Shown here: positions 1 through 8,171 of the stretch, piece by piece
How positions within the stretch are numbered: the first letter of the stretch is position 1
Layout: every line of letters starts with the position of its first letter
DNA from: Paraburkholderia caballeronis
Lineage (GTDB): Bacteria; Pseudomonadota; Gammaproteobacteria; Burkholderiales; Burkholderiaceae
DNA length: 64,000 nt
NCBI RefSeq assembly: GCF_900104845.1
Contig: NZ_FNSR01000001.1
Span: forward strand, 2,728,001-2,792,000
Direction of reading: 5' to 3'
Made by a program: the position numbers and the translations under genes
Notes under the pieces: generated by a model
Seen by the model: the letters and a program-made list of their open reading frames with translations, nothing else
What the model was told of the DNA's origin: nothing
Databases searched by the model: none

Positions 1-1
1 C

Positions 2-88
2 GGCCCGTTCGTGATGAATACCGAGCAGGAGATCCGCGACGCGGTGCTCGATTATCAGGCCGGCCGGATGGGCCGCATCGCGCACTGA
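2..88 (+). CDS. Pirin family protein, C-terminal fragment
   Basis: Only the last 28 residues and the stop codon lie in the window. The tail reads GPFVMNTEQEIRDAV followed by DYQAGRMG, which is the characteristic end of pirin-like bicupin proteins (GPFVMNT, then an acidic helix and a D-Y-x-x-G-R motif). Family members are cytoplasmic metal-binding cupins, some with quercetinase activity; the metal-binding N-terminal cupin is outside the window, so activity cannot be judged. The frame is open from the left edge to the TGA. Confidence 0.8.
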   Translation, partial: GPFVMNTEQEIRDAVLDYQAGRMGRIAH

Positions 89-220
89 ACGGCGCGCGCG
101 GGAATCGGACGTCTACGGGACGCCTACCCGGACGTCTACCGTTTCATCCAGTTTCCGTCACAATAGGGCCTCGTGCCGCGCGCCGCGCGGCGAACCCCGT
201 CCCCCGCCCACGAGGAGCGC

Positions 221-619
221 ATGGCCGACACCGTAGTCACCGCCCAGATCGGCTCGACCGACTATCAGGTTCAATTCGACGACGGCGCCCATACGTGGAT
301 CGCCGACGAACCGCCGTCGCTCGGCGGCGGCGATCGCGGCCCCACGCCCTATTCGCTGCTGCTGTCGAGCCTCGGCGCGTGCACGTCGATCACGCTGCGG
401 ATGTATGCACAGCGCAAGGACTGGCCGCTCGAAGGCGTCCGCGTGAAGCTGTCGATCGAGGACGGCCCGGAAGGCGCGACCATCGACCGCCAGATCGTGC
501 TCGAAGGCGAGTTGTCCGGCGAGCAGCGCGAACGGCTGTTGCAGATCGCGAACGCGTGCCCGGTCCACAAGCTGCTCACGCGCTCGGTCACGATCCGCTC
601 CGGGCTCGCCGTCGCGTGA
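221..619 (+). CDS. OsmC family peroxiredoxin-like protein
   Basis: Protein of 132 residues. The ATG at 221 is preferred over an upstream start at 173 because AGGAG lies a few bases before it and the protein then begins at the usual place for the family. The segment [17 protein letters not shown] carries the first conserved cysteine of OsmC/Ohr proteins, and NACPVHKLL carries the second. OsmC proteins reduce organic hydroperoxides with these two cysteines; this is a short OsmC-type member rather than a classical Ohr. It follows the pirin gene on the same strand and precedes the SRPBCC gene, so a small operon is possible. The substrate cannot be inferred from sequence. Confidence 0.85.
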   Translation: MADTVVTAQIGSTDYQVQFDDGAHTWIADEPPSLGGGDRGPTPYSLLLSSLGACTSITLRMYAQRKDWPLEGVRVKLSIEDGPEGATIDRQIVLEGELSGEQRERLLQIANACPVHKLLTRSVTIRSGLAVA

Positions 620-674
620 TCCCACGGATCGCACGACGTCGGAAGGACGGGCATCTACACAGGAAGCCGTCGAC

Positions 675-1157
675 TTGAATTTCGAACACCTCATCCAGAT
701 CAACGACCCGTTGAACCCGCTCGTCCCCTCGATGACGCGCGACCAGTTGTGGGAAGGCCTCGTGCTGCGCGCGGAGCAGCCGCAACTGTTCGTGCTCGGC
801 CTCGATAGCTGCACGATCCTGTCGCGCACCGGCAGCACGATGGAGCGCGAACTGCACTACGGCAACGCGACCGTGCGCGACCACGTCACGCTGACGCCGA
901 ACGAAAGCGTGCGCTACGACATCATGGCGACCGAGTCGTACGTCGGCGGCTCGCTGACGATGACGATCGAGCAGCCGGACAACCTGCAACTGTTCCTGCG
1001 CTTCGAATACCGGACCACGCTGCCGACCGCCGACAACGAGGACGTGCGGCAGACCTCGGAGATCGTGAAGTCCGCGTACCGCGAGTCGGACATCGACACG
1101 GTGCGGCTGATCCGCCAGTTCGTGCTCGGCGACAATCGTCCCGAGATGGTTCACTGA
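675..1157 (+). CDS. SRPBCC family protein (DUF1857/AtaL-like)
   Basis: Protein of 160 residues starting at a TTG codon; no ATG is available before conserved-looking sequence begins (NFEHLIQINDP). The pattern of an N-terminal strand, the motif TRDQLWEGLVLRAEQP, and alternating beta strands fits the START/SRPBCC fold, specifically the DUF1857 group related to AtaL. Such proteins form a hydrophobic ligand pocket; no enzymatic role is established for the bacterial members. It lies 55 bp downstream of the OsmC-like gene on the same strand and may be cotranscribed. Family call is from recalled family features, not a search. Confidence 0.7.
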   Translation: MNFEHLIQINDPLNPLVPSMTRDQLWEGLVLRAEQPQLFVLGLDSCTILSRTGSTMERELHYGNATVRDHVTLTPNESVRYDIMATESYVGGSLTMTIEQPDNLQLFLRFEYRTTLPTADNEDVRQTSEIVKSAYRESDIDTVRLIRQFVLGDNRPEMVH

Positions 1158-1263
1158 ACGCACGGCGCGCGGACCCGCGCGCCGTCGTCGTCCCCACCCC
1201 GCACAGCCGACGCAACACGCAGACTATCGGCGCCCGATTCCGATGAATATGTCGTTGTTGAAA

Positions 1264-1282
1264 ATAGGAACGATTATCATTT
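1264..1282 (+). promoter_or_regulatory. Putative Fur box upstream of hemP
   Basis: The sequence ATAGGAACGATTATCATTT resembles the 19-bp Fur consensus (GATAATGATAATCATTATC), with the core ATTATCATT intact. It lies about 40 bp before the hemP start, where a Fur repressor would block RNA polymerase under iron-replete conditions. Confidence 0.65.
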
Positions 1283-1320
1283 AGAATCAATCCATCGAAT
1301 CGACAAACCCCCGTTATCTC

Positions 1321-1584
1321 ATGCGCGATCTGAACCGCTCTTCCACGCTTACCGTGCGGCGTCCCGCCGGCCCGGCATTGACCGCGTCGCGCAACGGCAC
1401 GGGCACCGGCTCTGCCGCGCCGGCGCACAAGCCAGCGGAACAACCGGCTGCGCCGGCCAGCAACGAGCGCGTGGTGCGTAGCGACGCGCTGCTGCAAGGG
1501 CGCAACTACGTGAACATCGTGCATAACGGGGAAACCTATCAGTTGCGGGCCACGCGGCTCGGCAAACTGATCCTGACCAAGTAG
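1321..1584 (+). CDS. hemP: Hemin uptake protein HemP
   Basis: Protein of 87 residues. The C-terminal half contains the HemP signature: LLQGRNYVNIVHNGETYQLR and then a G-K-L-I-L-T-K terminus. The N-terminal 45 residues are Ala/Pro-rich and variable, as in other Burkholderia HemP proteins. HemP is a small cytoplasmic protein linked to haem-iron uptake; in some Burkholderia it has been described as needed for expression of the haem receptor. No hmu transport genes are adjacent, so it acts at a distance or is a lone copy. A Fur box lies directly upstream and a strong hairpin with a T-run follows at 1771-1818. A clear Shine-Dalgarno sequence is not visible. Confidence 0.85.
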   Translation: MRDLNRSSTLTVRRPAGPALTASRNGTGTGSAAPAHKPAEQPAAPASNERVVRSDALLQGRNYVNIVHNGETYQLRATRLGKLILTK

Positions 1585-1607
1585 GACGTACCGGGTATTG
1601 TGGGGAC

Positions 1608-1626
1608 CACCTCCGCCAGGGAGGTG
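1608..1626. repeat. Short perfect inverted repeat after hemP
   Basis: CACCTCC and GGAGGTG form a 7-bp perfect stem with a 5-base loop, 24 bp after the hemP stop. There is no T-run, so it is not a canonical terminator; it could be an RNA-stabilising hairpin. A second hairpin with a 9-bp stem (GGCAGCGCG/CGCGCTGCC) lies at 1743-1767. Confidence 0.5.
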
Positions 1627-1770
1627 TTAGGCACTAGCCAGTCACGACGGCTTGCACGCGAGATCTAGACCCCTTCGTGCAGATATTTTCAAGCCGGCCG
1701 TCGCAGCCAGCCACGCCATTTTTTTGTTCTCACCATGATTGCGGCAGCGCGTAAAAGACGCGCTGCCAGC

Positions 1771-1818
1771 AGGACGAAGGCCGCGAGGATCGGAAGATCC
1801 CGCGGCCTTCGTCCTTTT
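1771..1818 (+). terminator. Rho-independent terminator downstream of hemP
   Basis: The 15-bp stem AGGACGAAGGCCGCG pairs perfectly with CGCGGCCTTCGTCCT around a 15-base loop and ends in a run of T residues on the + strand. It faces hemP transcription, about 190 bp after the hemP stop, leaving a long 3' untranslated region. Confidence 0.8.
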
Positions 1819-1871
1819 GATCTTGGCGTGTTGCTTCGTTTTGCGTGGCCAGGGGGCACCGCGATCGACCG

Positions 1872-2048
1872 TCAGCCGGTCCCGAGCGCCACGATTCCCG
1901 CGCGGGCAACCGCCGCATCCTGCTCCGACTTCACGCCCGACACGCCGATGGCGACCGTCACGCTCCACCGGTTCGCCACCGCGTGCGCGACGGCCGCATC
2001 GGTCATCTTCACGACGTCCTCGTCGGTCAACGCAACGCTCGTTCTCAC
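1872..2048 (-). CDS. Miniature HbpS/GlcG-like (haem-degrading domain) ORF, probable internal-deletion remnant
   Basis: Small ORF of 58 residues starting at GTG 2048, with AAGGAG eight bases upstream. It runs MRTSVALTDEDVVKMTDAAV, then VANRWSVTVA, then IGVSGVKSEQDAAVARAG. The first part matches the N-terminal helix and first strand of HbpS/GlcG (DUF336) proteins, whose members are about 130-140 residues. The second part matches the conserved C-terminal IGVSG...EQD...ARAG segment. The roughly 80 residues between are missing without loss of frame. It follows ftrD on the same strand, so it could be the last gene of that operon. Either a decayed gene or a functional miniature; I cannot decide. The family assignment is from motif memory. 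Confidence 0.6.
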   Translation of the reverse strand: MRTSVALTDEDVVKMTDAAVAHAVANRWSVTVAIGVSGVKSEQDAAVARAGIVALGTG

Positions 2049-2084
2049 TGGACGCTCCTTTTCAGCCGAAAGAAAAATCAGCCG

Positions 2085-3503
2085 TCAGTGCGCCCAACCC
2101 CAGAACATCAGCCACCACGCGCTGTCGACCACCGCGAGCGCGGCGACGAAACCCGCCATCGCGAGCCCGCGCCGCCAGAGCCGCGCACTGTACCGGCCCG
2201 TCACGCGCCACGCGAGCCACGCGCTCCACGCGTTCGAGATCACCAGAATCGCGATCCGCACGTCCGCCGCCCAGTCGAGCGGCACGTGTTCCGCGCGCAG
2301 CAGCGACAGCGTCGTCGCCGACAGTCCGAGGAACACGCCCGCGCCCGCGAGCGGCACCAGCGCCTGCGCGAAATGATGCAGCCGCCGCAGTTCGAAGCGG
2401 CCGAGGAAAGCCGTACCGGCCGCGAGCAGCGCGAACAGCGCGGTGCCGTACACGATGCCGGTCGTCACGATGTAGCCGACGATCATCGTGCCGTCGAGCC
2501 ACGAGAACACGTCGTTCTGTTCGGGGTAGTGCGTGAGCAGGAACCATGGCGCGTTCGTTTCGAGCGGCCAGGTGATGTCGCGGTCGATCAGCCACCCGGC
2601 GACCGACTGCTTGATGTCGATGAACCACGGCGAGCCGGTCCAGTGGAACGCGCCGATCGCGATGCCGAGCAGGCCGTACAGGACCAGCGCGGTGTCCCAG
2701 CCGCTCGCCTGCCGGTCGCCGAGTTCGACGACTTCGTCGGACGGCGAGCGCCACGTCAGCGCGATCGCGTCGCGATGGCCGCTGCAACGACCGCACATGT
2801 GGCATGCCGCGGCGCCCTTCATGTTGCGCAACGGCACGAGCGGCGCGCAGTTGACCGGAATCACGCGATGCCCGCCGTGCTCGCCGGCCGTGTACGAGCG
2901 CCGCCACGCGTCCTCATCGACCTTGTAGTGGAACGGCGCGAGCCGCGCCAGAAGCGAAAAAACCCCGTTGACGGGGCACAGGTACCGACACCAGATGCGT
3001 TTCTCCCGACCGTACAGGAAGCCGATTATCATCGCGCCGACGGTCGATCCTCCCAGCACCAGCAGCACCGCCTTCGGATACTGGTACACGCTGACCATCT
3101 GTCCGTAGATCGTCGTCAGCCCGAACGCGACGAACGGCCAGCCGCCCCACCGCATCCAGTGCGGAATCGCGCCGCCCCGCCCATGCCGGCTCGCGAACTC
3201 GGTCAGCGCGCCTTCCGGACACAGCACGCCGCACCACACGCGCCCGAGCATCACCATCGACAACAGCACGAACGGCCACCAGATGCCCCAGAACACGAAC
3301 TGCGCGGCCAGCGTCAGATTGTTCCAGAGATGCGCGGTGTCGCCCGGCAGCGGCATCACCGCCGGCACGAGCAGCAGCAGCGCATACACCGCGACCACGA
3401 CCCACTGCACGCCGCGGATCGCCGCGCCGTGACGCTGCATCCACTGGCCGGCGGCGGCCAGCTTGCCGCGGCGCGTCGCCGGCGCGGCCTGTACGCAACT
3501 CAT
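2085..3503 (-). CDS. ftrD: FtrD, polyferredoxin membrane protein of the FtrABCD iron uptake system
   Basis: Protein of 472 residues with several hydrophobic segments (for example near residues 30-50, 75-95 and 135-155, and four or more in the C-terminal half). Cysteine clusters typical of NapH/CcoG-like 4Fe-4S membrane proteins are visible: CGVLCPEG, CRYLCPVNG, and CHMCGRC, with a further cysteine in VNCAPL. In the FtrABCD system this protein is thought to pass electrons for ferrous/ferric iron cycling during uptake across the inner membrane. Its ATG overlaps the ftrC stop (ATGA), which indicates translational coupling. It is the fourth gene of the operon, and the miniature HbpS-like ORF follows it. 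Confidence 0.88.
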   Translation of the reverse strand: MSCVQAAPATRRGKLAAAGQWMQRHGAAIRGVQWVVVAVYALLLLVPAVMPLPGDTAHLWNNLTLAAQFVFWGIWWPFVLLSMVMLGRVWCGVLCPEGALTEFASRHGRGGAIPHWMRWGGWPFVAFGLTTIYGQMVSVYQYPKAVLLVLGGSTVGAMIIGFLYGREKRIWCRYLCPVNGVFSLLARLAPFHYKVDEDAWRRSYTAGEHGGHRVIPVNCAPLVPLRNMKGAAACHMCGRCSGHRDAIALTWRSPSDEVVELGDRQASGWDTALVLYGLLGIAIGAFHWTGSPWFIDIKQSVAGWLIDRDITWPLETNAPWFLLTHYPEQNDVFSWLDGTMIVGYIVTTGIVYGTALFALLAAGTAFLGRFELRRLHHFAQALVPLAGAGVFLGLSATTLSLLRAEHVPLDWAADVRIAILVISNAWSAWLAWRVTGRYSARLWRRGLAMAGFVAALAVVDSAWWLMFWGWAH

Positions 3504-4339
3504 GCCGCCCGCCCCGCCGCGGCCACCGGCCGGTTCACGCGCCGCGCGAGCAGCCACACGACGATCCAGTACGCGGCATACGCGATCAGGTTCATCAGCG
3601 CCGGGTGCGCGCGGTAGCCGGTCAGCGTCGCGACCAGCGAGCCGAAGGTGCTGGAGTCGTCGAGCAGCGCCGACGAATTCCACACCTGGTCGACGATCGT
3701 CGGCAGCAGTTCCTTGTCGATCAGCTTGTCGACGCCGGTCTGGAACAGGCCCGCGCCGAGGAACAGCAGCATGATCTCGGTGACGCGGAAGAAGTGCCGC
3801 CACGAGAACAGCTTGCCGCCCAGTTGCAGCACGTAGAAAGTCAGGAACGCGAGCGCGAGGCCGAGCACGACCGCGAGGATCTGGCTGCCGTCCACGTGGC
3901 CCGACTGGCCGAAGCCGAGGCCGTACAGGAAGATCACCGTCTCGCTGCCTTCGCGCGCGATCGCGAGCGCGACGAGCAGCGTGACGCCCCACCAGTTCGC
4001 GTTGCGCGTGCTTTCCGCGAGCGACTGCTCCATCTCGCGCTTCAGCGTGCGCGCGTGCTGCTTCATCCACAGCACCATCTGCACGATCAGCACGCACGCG
4101 ACGAGCACCATCGCGGCCTGGAAGTAGTCCAGCGCGTCGCCGGACAGCACCTCGGTGAAGCCGACCAGCGCCGCGCCGAGCGCGATCGCCGCCAGCACGC
4201 CGAGACCGACGCCCGCCCACAGATACGGCAAGCCGCGCCGCGCGGCGGCGTCGCCGTTCTTCAGCCACGCGTACAGGATGCCGACGACCAGCAACGCCTC
4301 GACGCTTTCCCGCCACACGATGAACAACACCTGACCCAT
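3500..4339 (-). CDS. ftrC: FtrC, Ftr1-type iron permease
   Basis: Protein of 279 residues with about seven predicted membrane segments. It has two R-E-x-x-E motifs characteristic of the Ftr1/EfeU iron permease family: RESVE near residue 10 and REGSE near residue 129. These glutamates coordinate iron during passage through the inner membrane. It sits between ftrB and ftrD, 50 bp after ftrB, and its stop overlaps the ftrD start. Together with periplasmic FtrA and FtrB it forms the Burkholderia ferrous iron uptake system, which takes part in siderophore-independent iron acquisition. Length and motif layout look intact. Confidence 0.9.
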   Translation of the reverse strand: MGQVLFIVWRESVEALLVVGILYAWLKNGDAAARRGLPYLWAGVGLGVLAAIALGAALVGFTEVLSGDALDYFQAAMVLVACVLIVQMVLWMKQHARTLKREMEQSLAESTRNANWWGVTLLVALAIAREGSETVIFLYGLGFGQSGHVDGSQILAVVLGLALAFLTFYVLQLGGKLFSWRHFFRVTEIMLLFLGAGLFQTGVDKLIDKELLPTIVDQVWNSSALLDDSSTFGSLVATLTGYRAHPALMNLIAYAAYWIVVWLLARRVNRPVAAAGRAA

Positions 4340-4389
4340 TCAGACTCTCCCGAGGCCGCCCGCGCATCGCGCGCGGCGCGCCGACTGCA

Positions 4390-4722
4390 TTACTTCGCGA
4401 CGATCACGCCCTGCGCCTGCTGGTGGAAATCGTCGAAGAACTTGTATTCGCCCGGCTCCAGCGGCGCGATCACGACGAACGACTCCGCGCCCGGCGCCAG
4501 CACCTTTTCCTTGCGCAACTGGACGCTCTCGAACTCGACCGCGCCCTTGCCGGTGTTGCGCACTTCGATCTTGATCCGCTGCCCCGCCGGCACTTCGATG
4601 CGCGCCGGGTTCAGCTTGCCGTCCGCCATTTCGAGCTGGAACGTCGGCAGGTCCGCCGCGTGAGCGATGCCAACGAACGCCGCGCACAGCGCGAATGCCG
4701 CAATCTTCCTGTTGACTGTCAT
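4390..4722 (-). CDS. ftrB: FtrB, periplasmic cupredoxin-like protein
   Basis: Protein of 110 residues. A signal peptide is visible (MTVNRKIAAFALCAAFVG, cleavage likely after AHA), followed by a single cupredoxin-like beta-sandwich domain (IEVPAGQRIKIEVRN, then PGEYKFFDDFHQQ). In the FtrABCD model this periplasmic protein works with FtrA, probably as the oxidase or electron partner that converts Fe(II) to Fe(III) before import by FtrC. It lies between ftrA and ftrC in the operon. The usual type-1 copper ligand set (His, Cys, His, Met) is not complete to my eye, which is common for this family. Confidence 0.85.
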   Translation of the reverse strand: MTVNRKIAAFALCAAFVGIAHAADLPTFQLEMADGKLNPARIEVPAGQRIKIEVRNTGKGAVEFESVQLRKEKVLAPGAESFVVIAPLEPGEYKFFDDFHQQAQGVIVAK

Positions 4723-4831
4723 CTATCCGGTTCTTCCTGCCGTATCCGGCGAACTGATGCCGAACGGCGGGCGCCTTCCGGCACCCGCCGCGTTGCGCGG
4801 CCACCCGATCCGGGCCGCCGCGTATTGTCCA

Positions 4832-5380
4832 TCAATAACCGCCCTTCTTGCCGATACCCGCGAACGGGAAGTCGTATTCGAGCGTGAACGGCTTGAACCA
4901 CGGGCCTACGCCGGTTTCCTTGTCGACGTGGCGGCCGAACGCCATGTGGCCGGTCTGCATCGGCGGTTCGACGATCATCTTCAGGTGATACTTGCCCGGG
5001 CCGGCCAGCTTCACGTTGTCGCCATAGTGCGGGCCGTCGTTCGCGACCATCGCCATCAGGTCGCCCTTCTGCGAGTAGCTCGAACCCGGCTTCGTCAGTT
5101 CGTAGTGAACCTGCAGGTACGGCATCCAGTCGCCTTCCGCGAAGCCCGTCGGGTTGTTCTTGACCGCATGGATGTCGGTTTCGAGGTGGATGTCCGAATC
5201 CGACGCCTTGCGCATCATCCCTTCGGGCTCCATCGTGATCGGCTGCAGATAAACCACGCCGATTTCCATCCCGCTCTGGATCTGCTGCTTGCTGATCGGA
5301 TATTCGGCAGCCGTCGCCGCAAAAGCGGCACTCGCGGCAGCGACCGCTACCGCACTACGCAAAAGAAATTGGACCCGCAT
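4832..5380 (-). CDS. ftrA: FtrA, P19-type periplasmic iron-binding protein
   Basis: Protein of 182 residues from the ATG at 5380, which has AAGGAG six bases upstream; an in-frame extension upstream to 5464 lacks such a site and would overlap the Fur box. A signal peptide with a long Ala/Val-rich core ends at about ATAAE. The mature part carries the P19/Tpd-family metal-binding regions: GMEIGVVYLQPITM, an HLETDIHA segment, WMPYLQVHYEL and MQTGHMAFGRH. P19-like proteins bind copper and iron in the periplasm and feed an Ftr1 permease. It is the first gene of ftrABCD, directly behind a Fur box. Confidence 0.88.
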   Translation of the reverse strand: MRVQFLLRSAVAVAAASAAFAATAAEYPISKQQIQSGMEIGVVYLQPITMEPEGMMRKASDSDIHLETDIHAVKNNPTGFAEGDWMPYLQVHYELTKPGSSYSQKGDLMAMVANDGPHYGDNVKLAGPGKYHLKMIVEPPMQTGHMAFGRHVDKETGVGPWFKPFTLEYDFPFAGIGKKGGY

Positions 5381-5444
5381 CGAAACTCCTTGTTTTTTTA
5401 TAAAGAGACAGAAGAGCCAACCCGCCGCACCAGCCACACAAACG

Positions 5445-5466
5445 CTAATGCGAACAATTCTCATAT
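5445..5466 (-). promoter_or_regulatory. Putative Fur box upstream of ftrA
   Basis: The sequence AATGCGAACAATTCTCAT within this interval matches the Burkholderia-type Fur site (alternating AAT/TGAGAAT hexamers). It lies about 65 bp before the ftrA start and would make ftrABCD iron-repressed. Confidence 0.65.
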
Positions 5467-5503
5467 AGATCGCAGTGTATCACGTTAGCGGCGAGGAACA
5501 AGT

Positions 5504-5542
5504 GAAAAAAGTGCGGAAAGCCTTGTCGCAGCAAGGCTTTCC
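5504..5542 (-). terminator. Rho-independent terminator of uvrB
   Basis: On the minus strand an 11-bp perfect stem (GGAAAGCCTTG/CAAGGCTTTCC, six-base loop) is followed by GCAC and a run of six T residues. It lies about 140 bp after the uvrB stop and separates uvrB from the ftrA promoter. Confidence 0.8.
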
Positions 5543-5681
5543 GGCGGCTTGCAGTGGCGTTTGCGGAAATGAAAGCAGGGGTTTCGACGGCGCCCGACAC
5601 CGGCAACAGACGGGTCGCGGCACGAAGAGCGCGCCGCCGGGGCCGCCTGAGCGCCGGCCCCGGCGACTGCGGCGAAAAGCG

Positions 5682-7766
5682 TTACACCGGATGATCGCCG
5701 ACGTTCGCGCCGAACACGCGCTCGCGCAGCACGGCCAGCTGGTCGCGGGCCTGCGCGGCCTTTTCGAATTCGAGGTTCTTCGCGTAGTCCATCATCTGCT
5801 TTTCGAGGCGCCTGATTTCCTTCGAAATCTCCTTTTCGGACATGTCCTCGAACTTCGCGCGCTCCTGCTCCTCGCGCAGTTCGGCGCGCGCATCGTCGAC
5901 GTTGTACACGCCGTCGATGATGTCCTTGATCCGCTTGACGACCCCGCGCGGTGTGATCCCCCGCTCCGCGTTGAACGCGATCTGCTTCGCGCGGCGGCGC
6001 TCGGTCTCGTCGATCGCCTTGCGCATCGAGTCGGTGATGCGGTCGCCGTACAGGATCGCCTTGCCGTTCACGTTGCGCGCCGCGCGGCCGATCGTCTGGA
6101 TCAGCGAGCGCTCGGCCCGCAGGAAACCTTCCTTGTCCGCGTCGAGGATCGCGACCAGCGACACCTCCGGAATGTCGAGCCCCTCGCGCAGCAGGTTGAT
6201 CCCGACCAGCACGTCGAAGGTGCCGAGCCGCAGGTCGCGGATGATCTCGACGCGCTCGACCGTTTCGATGTCGCTGTGCAGATAACGGACCTTCACGCCG
6301 TGGTCGGAGAGGAATTCGGTCAGCTGCTCGGCCATCCGCTTCGTCAGCGTCGTGACGAGCACGCGCTCGCCCACCGCGACGCGTTCGTTGATTTCCGACA
6401 GCACGTCGTCGACCTGCGTCGACGCCGGCCGCACCTCGATGACCGGATCGACGAGGCCGGTCGGCCGCACCACCTGCTCGGCGACCTGGCCGGACACCTT
6501 CTTCTCGTAGTCGGCCGGCGTCGCGGACACGAAGATCACCTGGCGCATCTTGCGCTCGAACTCCGCGAACTTCAGCGGCCGGTTGTCGAGCGCGGACGGC
6601 AGCCGGAATCCGTAGTCGACGAGGTTCTCCTTGCGCGCGCGGTCGCCGTTGTACATCCCGTTAAACTGGCCGATCAGCACGTGCGACTCGTCGAGAAACA
6701 TCATCGCGTCCGGCGGCAGGTAGTCGACGAGCGTCGGCGGCGGCTCGCCGGGCGCGGCGCCCGAAAAGTGCCGCGAATAGTTCTCGATGCCCTTGCAGAA
6801 ACCCAGTTCCTGGAGCATTTCGAGGTCGAAGCGGGTGCGCTGTTCGAGCCGCTGCGCCTCGACCAGCTTGTTGTCGCGATGGAAGAATTCGAGCCGCTCG
6901 CGCAGTTCGAGCTTGATCGTCTCGACCGCGCGCAGCACGGTCTCGCGCGGCGTCACGTAGTGCGACGACGGATACACGGTGAAGCGCGGAATCTTCTGCC
7001 GCACGCGGCCGGTCAGCGGATCGAACAGTTGCAGCGTCTCGATTTCGTCGTCGAACAGTTCGACGCGCACCGCCATTTCGGCGTGTTCGGCCGGGAAGAT
7101 GTCGATCGTGTCGCCGCGCACGCGGAACGTGCCGCGCTGGAAGTCCTGCTCGTTGCGGTTGTACTGCATCGCGATCAGCCGCGCGATGATCTCGCGCTGG
7201 CCGAGCCGGTCGCCGGTCCGCAGCGTCAGGATCATCTGGTGATACTCGGACGGATTGCCGATACCGTAGATCGCGGACACGGTCGCGACGATCACGACGT
7301 CGCGCCGCTCCAGCAGGCTCTTCGTCGCGGAAAGCCGCATCTGCTCGATGTGCTCGTTGATCGACGAGTCCTTCTCGATGAACAGGTCGCGCTGCGGCAC
7401 GTAGGCTTCCGGCTGGTAGTAGTCGTAGTACGACACGAAGTACTCGACCGCGTTGCGCGGGAAAAACTCGCGGAATTCCGAATAAAGCTGCGCGGCGAGC
7501 GTCTTGTTCGGCGCGAACACGATCGCCGGGCGGCCGAGCCGCGCGATCGCGTTCGCCATCGTGAAGGTCTTGCCGGAGCCGGTCACGCCGAGCAGCGTCT
7601 GGAACGACAGGCCGTCCCCCACGCCTTCGACGAGCGTGTCGATCGCCGCCGGCTGGTCGCCGGCGGGCGGATACGGCTGGTAAAGCTGGAACGGGGAACC
7701 TTCGTAGCTGACGAACTTCGACTCGTCGAGCACCTCGGCGACGCCGGTCACGGAATGTTCTGACAT
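5682..7766 (-). CDS. uvrB: Excinuclease ABC subunit UvrB
   Basis: Protein of 694 residues from the ATG at 7766 ([13 protein letters not shown]). UvrB is the helicase-like damage-verification subunit of nucleotide excision repair; it is loaded by UvrA and recruits UvrC. Walker A ([13 protein letters not shown]) lies near residue 45 and the DEAD-like box MMFLDESH near residue 340. The beta-hairpin region ([12 protein letters not shown]) near residue 95, the helicase motif [11 protein letters not shown] and the QTIGRAARN motif are all present. The C-terminal UVR domain (residues 635-680, with [12 protein letters not shown]) is intact. Upstream in-frame extension exists but is shadow sequence. 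No LexA box is obvious in the upstream 400 bp. Confidence 0.97.
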   Translation of the reverse strand: MSEHSVTGVAEVLDESKFVSYEGSPFQLYQPYPPAGDQPAAIDTLVEGVGDGLSFQTLLGVTGSGKTFTMANAIARLGRPAIVFAPNKTLAAQLYSEFREFFPRNAVEYFVSYYDYYQPEAYVPQRDLFIEKDSSINEHIEQMRLSATKSLLERRDVVIVATVSAIYGIGNPSEYHQMILTLRTGDRLGQREIIARLIAMQYNRNEQDFQRGTFRVRGDTIDIFPAEHAEMAVRVELFDDEIETLQLFDPLTGRVRQKIPRFTVYPSSHYVTPRETVLRAVETIKLELRERLEFFHRDNKLVEAQRLEQRTRFDLEMLQELGFCKGIENYSRHFSGAAPGEPPPTLVDYLPPDAMMFLDESHVLIGQFNGMYNGDRARKENLVDYGFRLPSALDNRPLKFAEFERKMRQVIFVSATPADYEKKVSGQVAEQVVRPTGLVDPVIEVRPASTQVDDVLSEINERVAVGERVLVTTLTKRMAEQLTEFLSDHGVKVRYLHSDIETVERVEIIRDLRLGTFDVLVGINLLREGLDIPEVSLVAILDADKEGFLRAERSLIQTIGRAARNVNGKAILYGDRITDSMRKAIDETERRRAKQIAFNAERGITPRGVVKRIKDIIDGVYNVDDARAELREEQERAKFEDMSEKEISKEIRRLEKQMMDYAKNLEFEKAAQARDQLAVLRERVFGANVGDHPV

Positions 7767-8171
7767 GGGGCGGCATCCTCTGCCTGGAGCAAAGGACCAT
7801 TCTAGCGTCTTGCGAAAACCCGGGCGGGGTGCGCCGGGAAGCGCGGTGCGGGCGGAACGGGGCGGCGGGCGGCGTGGTTTCGCTCGTTGCATCGCGATCG
7901 CGGCGGCACGCCGGGCGGCGGCGGAGCGAAGTCAGGCCGGCATCCGCCGCTGCGGCGTTCGGGCTGCGCGAGCGCCGCGCGCCGGATCGCGCCACGGCGA
8001 ACAGCCCCGAAATGGACCCGCGGATCGCGCCCACGGCCGAAAACGCCAACGGGATTCGTTACAATAGCGTGTTGCGTGGCCATCGTCCGCGCCGCCTGCC
8101 GCGGCGTCCGCGCTTCGTGTGATTCCGGCCATGCCAGCATTTCTCCCTTGACTCTTGCTTGCCGAACCATC
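7767..8171. other. Divergent intergenic region uvrB / tyrB
   Basis: This 405-bp stretch separates the divergent uvrB and tyrB starts and must hold both promoters. A TACAAT hexamer at 8060-8065, about 107 bp before tyrB, is a plausible -10 element for tyrB. I see no convincing ORF; frames that cross it are antisense or read-through frames of neighbouring genes. Confidence 0.5.

Noticed and set aside
1642..1968. 108-codon minus strand frame across the hemP terminator
   Set aside because: It passes through two hairpins and has no start signal or domain; the GTG-started 58-residue frame nearby is better supported.
5475..7763. A 762-codon + strand frame opposite uvrB
   Set aside because: Arg/Val/Asp-rich composition with no motif; the minus strand encodes an unmistakable UvrB.
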